This document shows, in pieces, positions 63,301 through 64,000 of a stretch of DNA of 64,000 nucleotides. The stretch is from Neelides folsomi (Eukaryota; Arthropoda; Collembola; Neelipleona; Neelidae). The translations under genes and the position numbers were made by a program. The notes under the pieces are model-generated. The model saw only the letters and a program-made list of their open reading frames with translations. It searched no databases and was not told the origin of the DNA. The stretch lies in assembly GCA_034687125.1 (NCBI GenBank), contig JAQGBZ010000124.1, forward strand, positions 1 through 64,000, written 5' to 3'. The number at the start of each line of letters is the position of its first letter. The stretch's first letter is position 1.

Positions 63301-64000
63301 TATTAATATTACTGATATAAAAGAGAGCATTTAAACCTAAGCATTTGGTATAATAGTTATTTTCGCGTATTGATAGAAAGTAAGTTACGTTAGGGTGAAA
63401 AATCTCAAATTAAAATCATGGATTTCCTTCCCTTAAGAGTCATAAATATAAAAATGGGAAGTGCGTGTCTTTGCTTCTATGCTTGTAATAATGATGAATA
63501 ATTGATATGATATCTATTTAAATCTCCCATTCTAAAATTTCAAATTTTCATAATGCATTCGTGCCTGGCTAATTCAGATGCCATTACATACATCATTGTC
63601 TACTAATTTTTAATGAAATATGCATGCAAATTAGCAATTTTTTAAAATTCAAATCAGATTAAAATATCTCGACATAATTTCCTAATTTAAAAGTAATCAA
63701 GAAAAGTGAATATAAATTGAGGAATCGTGAAAATCAAAAGAGATAGAGAGGAACAAGTTAGAATGGAAAATTCCTTAAAACACAAACTCACTTACAGAAA
63801 TAGGTATTACATAATAACTTATATTTTATGAACGCATTTTATTTAAATACAATTTTAGTTTAATTATTCAATAATAAAATAGCATCAAATCACAAACTTA
63901 TAGTAAAATAATGTAGACTATGGTTGAATGAAAAGGAAATCATTGTGATTTCTATATAGGTACTTTTGGGAATAACACCTCTTTCCCAGCAATTTCAAGA
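60381..64000. other. Trio-type intron (at least 3.6 kb), no further exon found
   Basis: No coding exon continuing the gene was recognised from 60381 to the window end. A frame near 63962-64000 has a possible donor, but in the required phase it runs into a stop. The only structured feature is the Tc1/mariner-like element. Confidence 0.5.
60777..61714 (-). mobile_element. Broken Tc1/mariner-like DNA transposon in a Trio intron
   Basis: It is 938 bp long. Terminal inverted repeats of about 50 bp begin CCAAGCATGGTCCTCTATGA and differ at about three positions. The element is flanked by TA on both sides (60775-60776, 61715-61716), the target site of this superfamily. On the minus strand from 61570 a transposase remnant of about 165 codons can be read (MPKLLNPEVDKLVKAF; DRFGKQMKVVGVIGGRGQMG; KTPVEDVLPTLV; VIIHHDKALSHLSHKM, the second catalytic Asp region). 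It holds at least three in-frame stops. The N-terminal helix-turn-helix part is missing, and the length is about half that of an intact transposase. Confidence 0.85.

Noticed and set aside
63962-64000. Possible further Trio exon at the window end
   Set aside because: In the phase needed to join 60380 it contains a stop; it cannot be supported without sequence beyond the window.

Overview
The window is animal nuclear DNA: it is AT-rich, its genes are split by GT-AG introns of about 55 bp to 4.8 kb, and its proteins are typical of arthropods. The Shab-type Kv2 channel, the secreted ADA2-type deaminase and the mix of small and large introns suggest an arthropod. A crustacean such as a caligid copepod is my best guess, but this is inference from protein content and composition, not a match I could run. 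No virus-like element, CRISPR array, rRNA or convincing tRNA gene was seen.

Layout. 1-1.2 kb: 3' part of a divergent small-heat-shock-like gene (+), with an inverted-repeat element filling one intron. 1.35-4.05 kb (-): a complete 10-exon ADA2/ADGF adenosine deaminase. 4.8-8.6 kb (-): a complete 12-exon ZC3H18 orthologue. 11.3-12.8 kb (+): an unrecognised protein with two membrane spans. 15.0-17.65 kb (+): an 8-exon ZIP zinc-transporter-family gene with unusual metal-site residues. 18.0-18.5 kb: a 528-bp SINE-like retroposon with 13-bp target duplications. 18.5-31.5 kb: a long tract without a supported gene, the upstream region of the next gene. 31.5-47.4 kb (+): a complete Shab/Kv2 potassium channel, with one GC-AG intron and a candidate stop-containing cassette exon. 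49.9-51.25 kb: a foldback DNA transposon with a 9-bp target duplication. 54.7-55.5 kb (-): UBE2W. 56.9-60.4 kb (-): the 3' half of a Trio/Kalirin gene (SH3-Ig-FN3-kinase). It continues beyond the window, and its next intron carries a broken Tc1/mariner-like element at 60.8-61.7 kb.

Exon boundaries were read by hand. For every gene called complete the summed coding length is a multiple of three, and all junction phases agree. The genes are unrelated housekeeping, transport and signalling genes and form no pathway or operon. The most interesting points are the intron-filling inverted repeat near the left edge, the altered ZIP metal site, the Shab cassette exon with its in-frame TGA, the Kv2 FFAT-like motif, the two-unit foldback transposon, and the kinase-bearing Trio.
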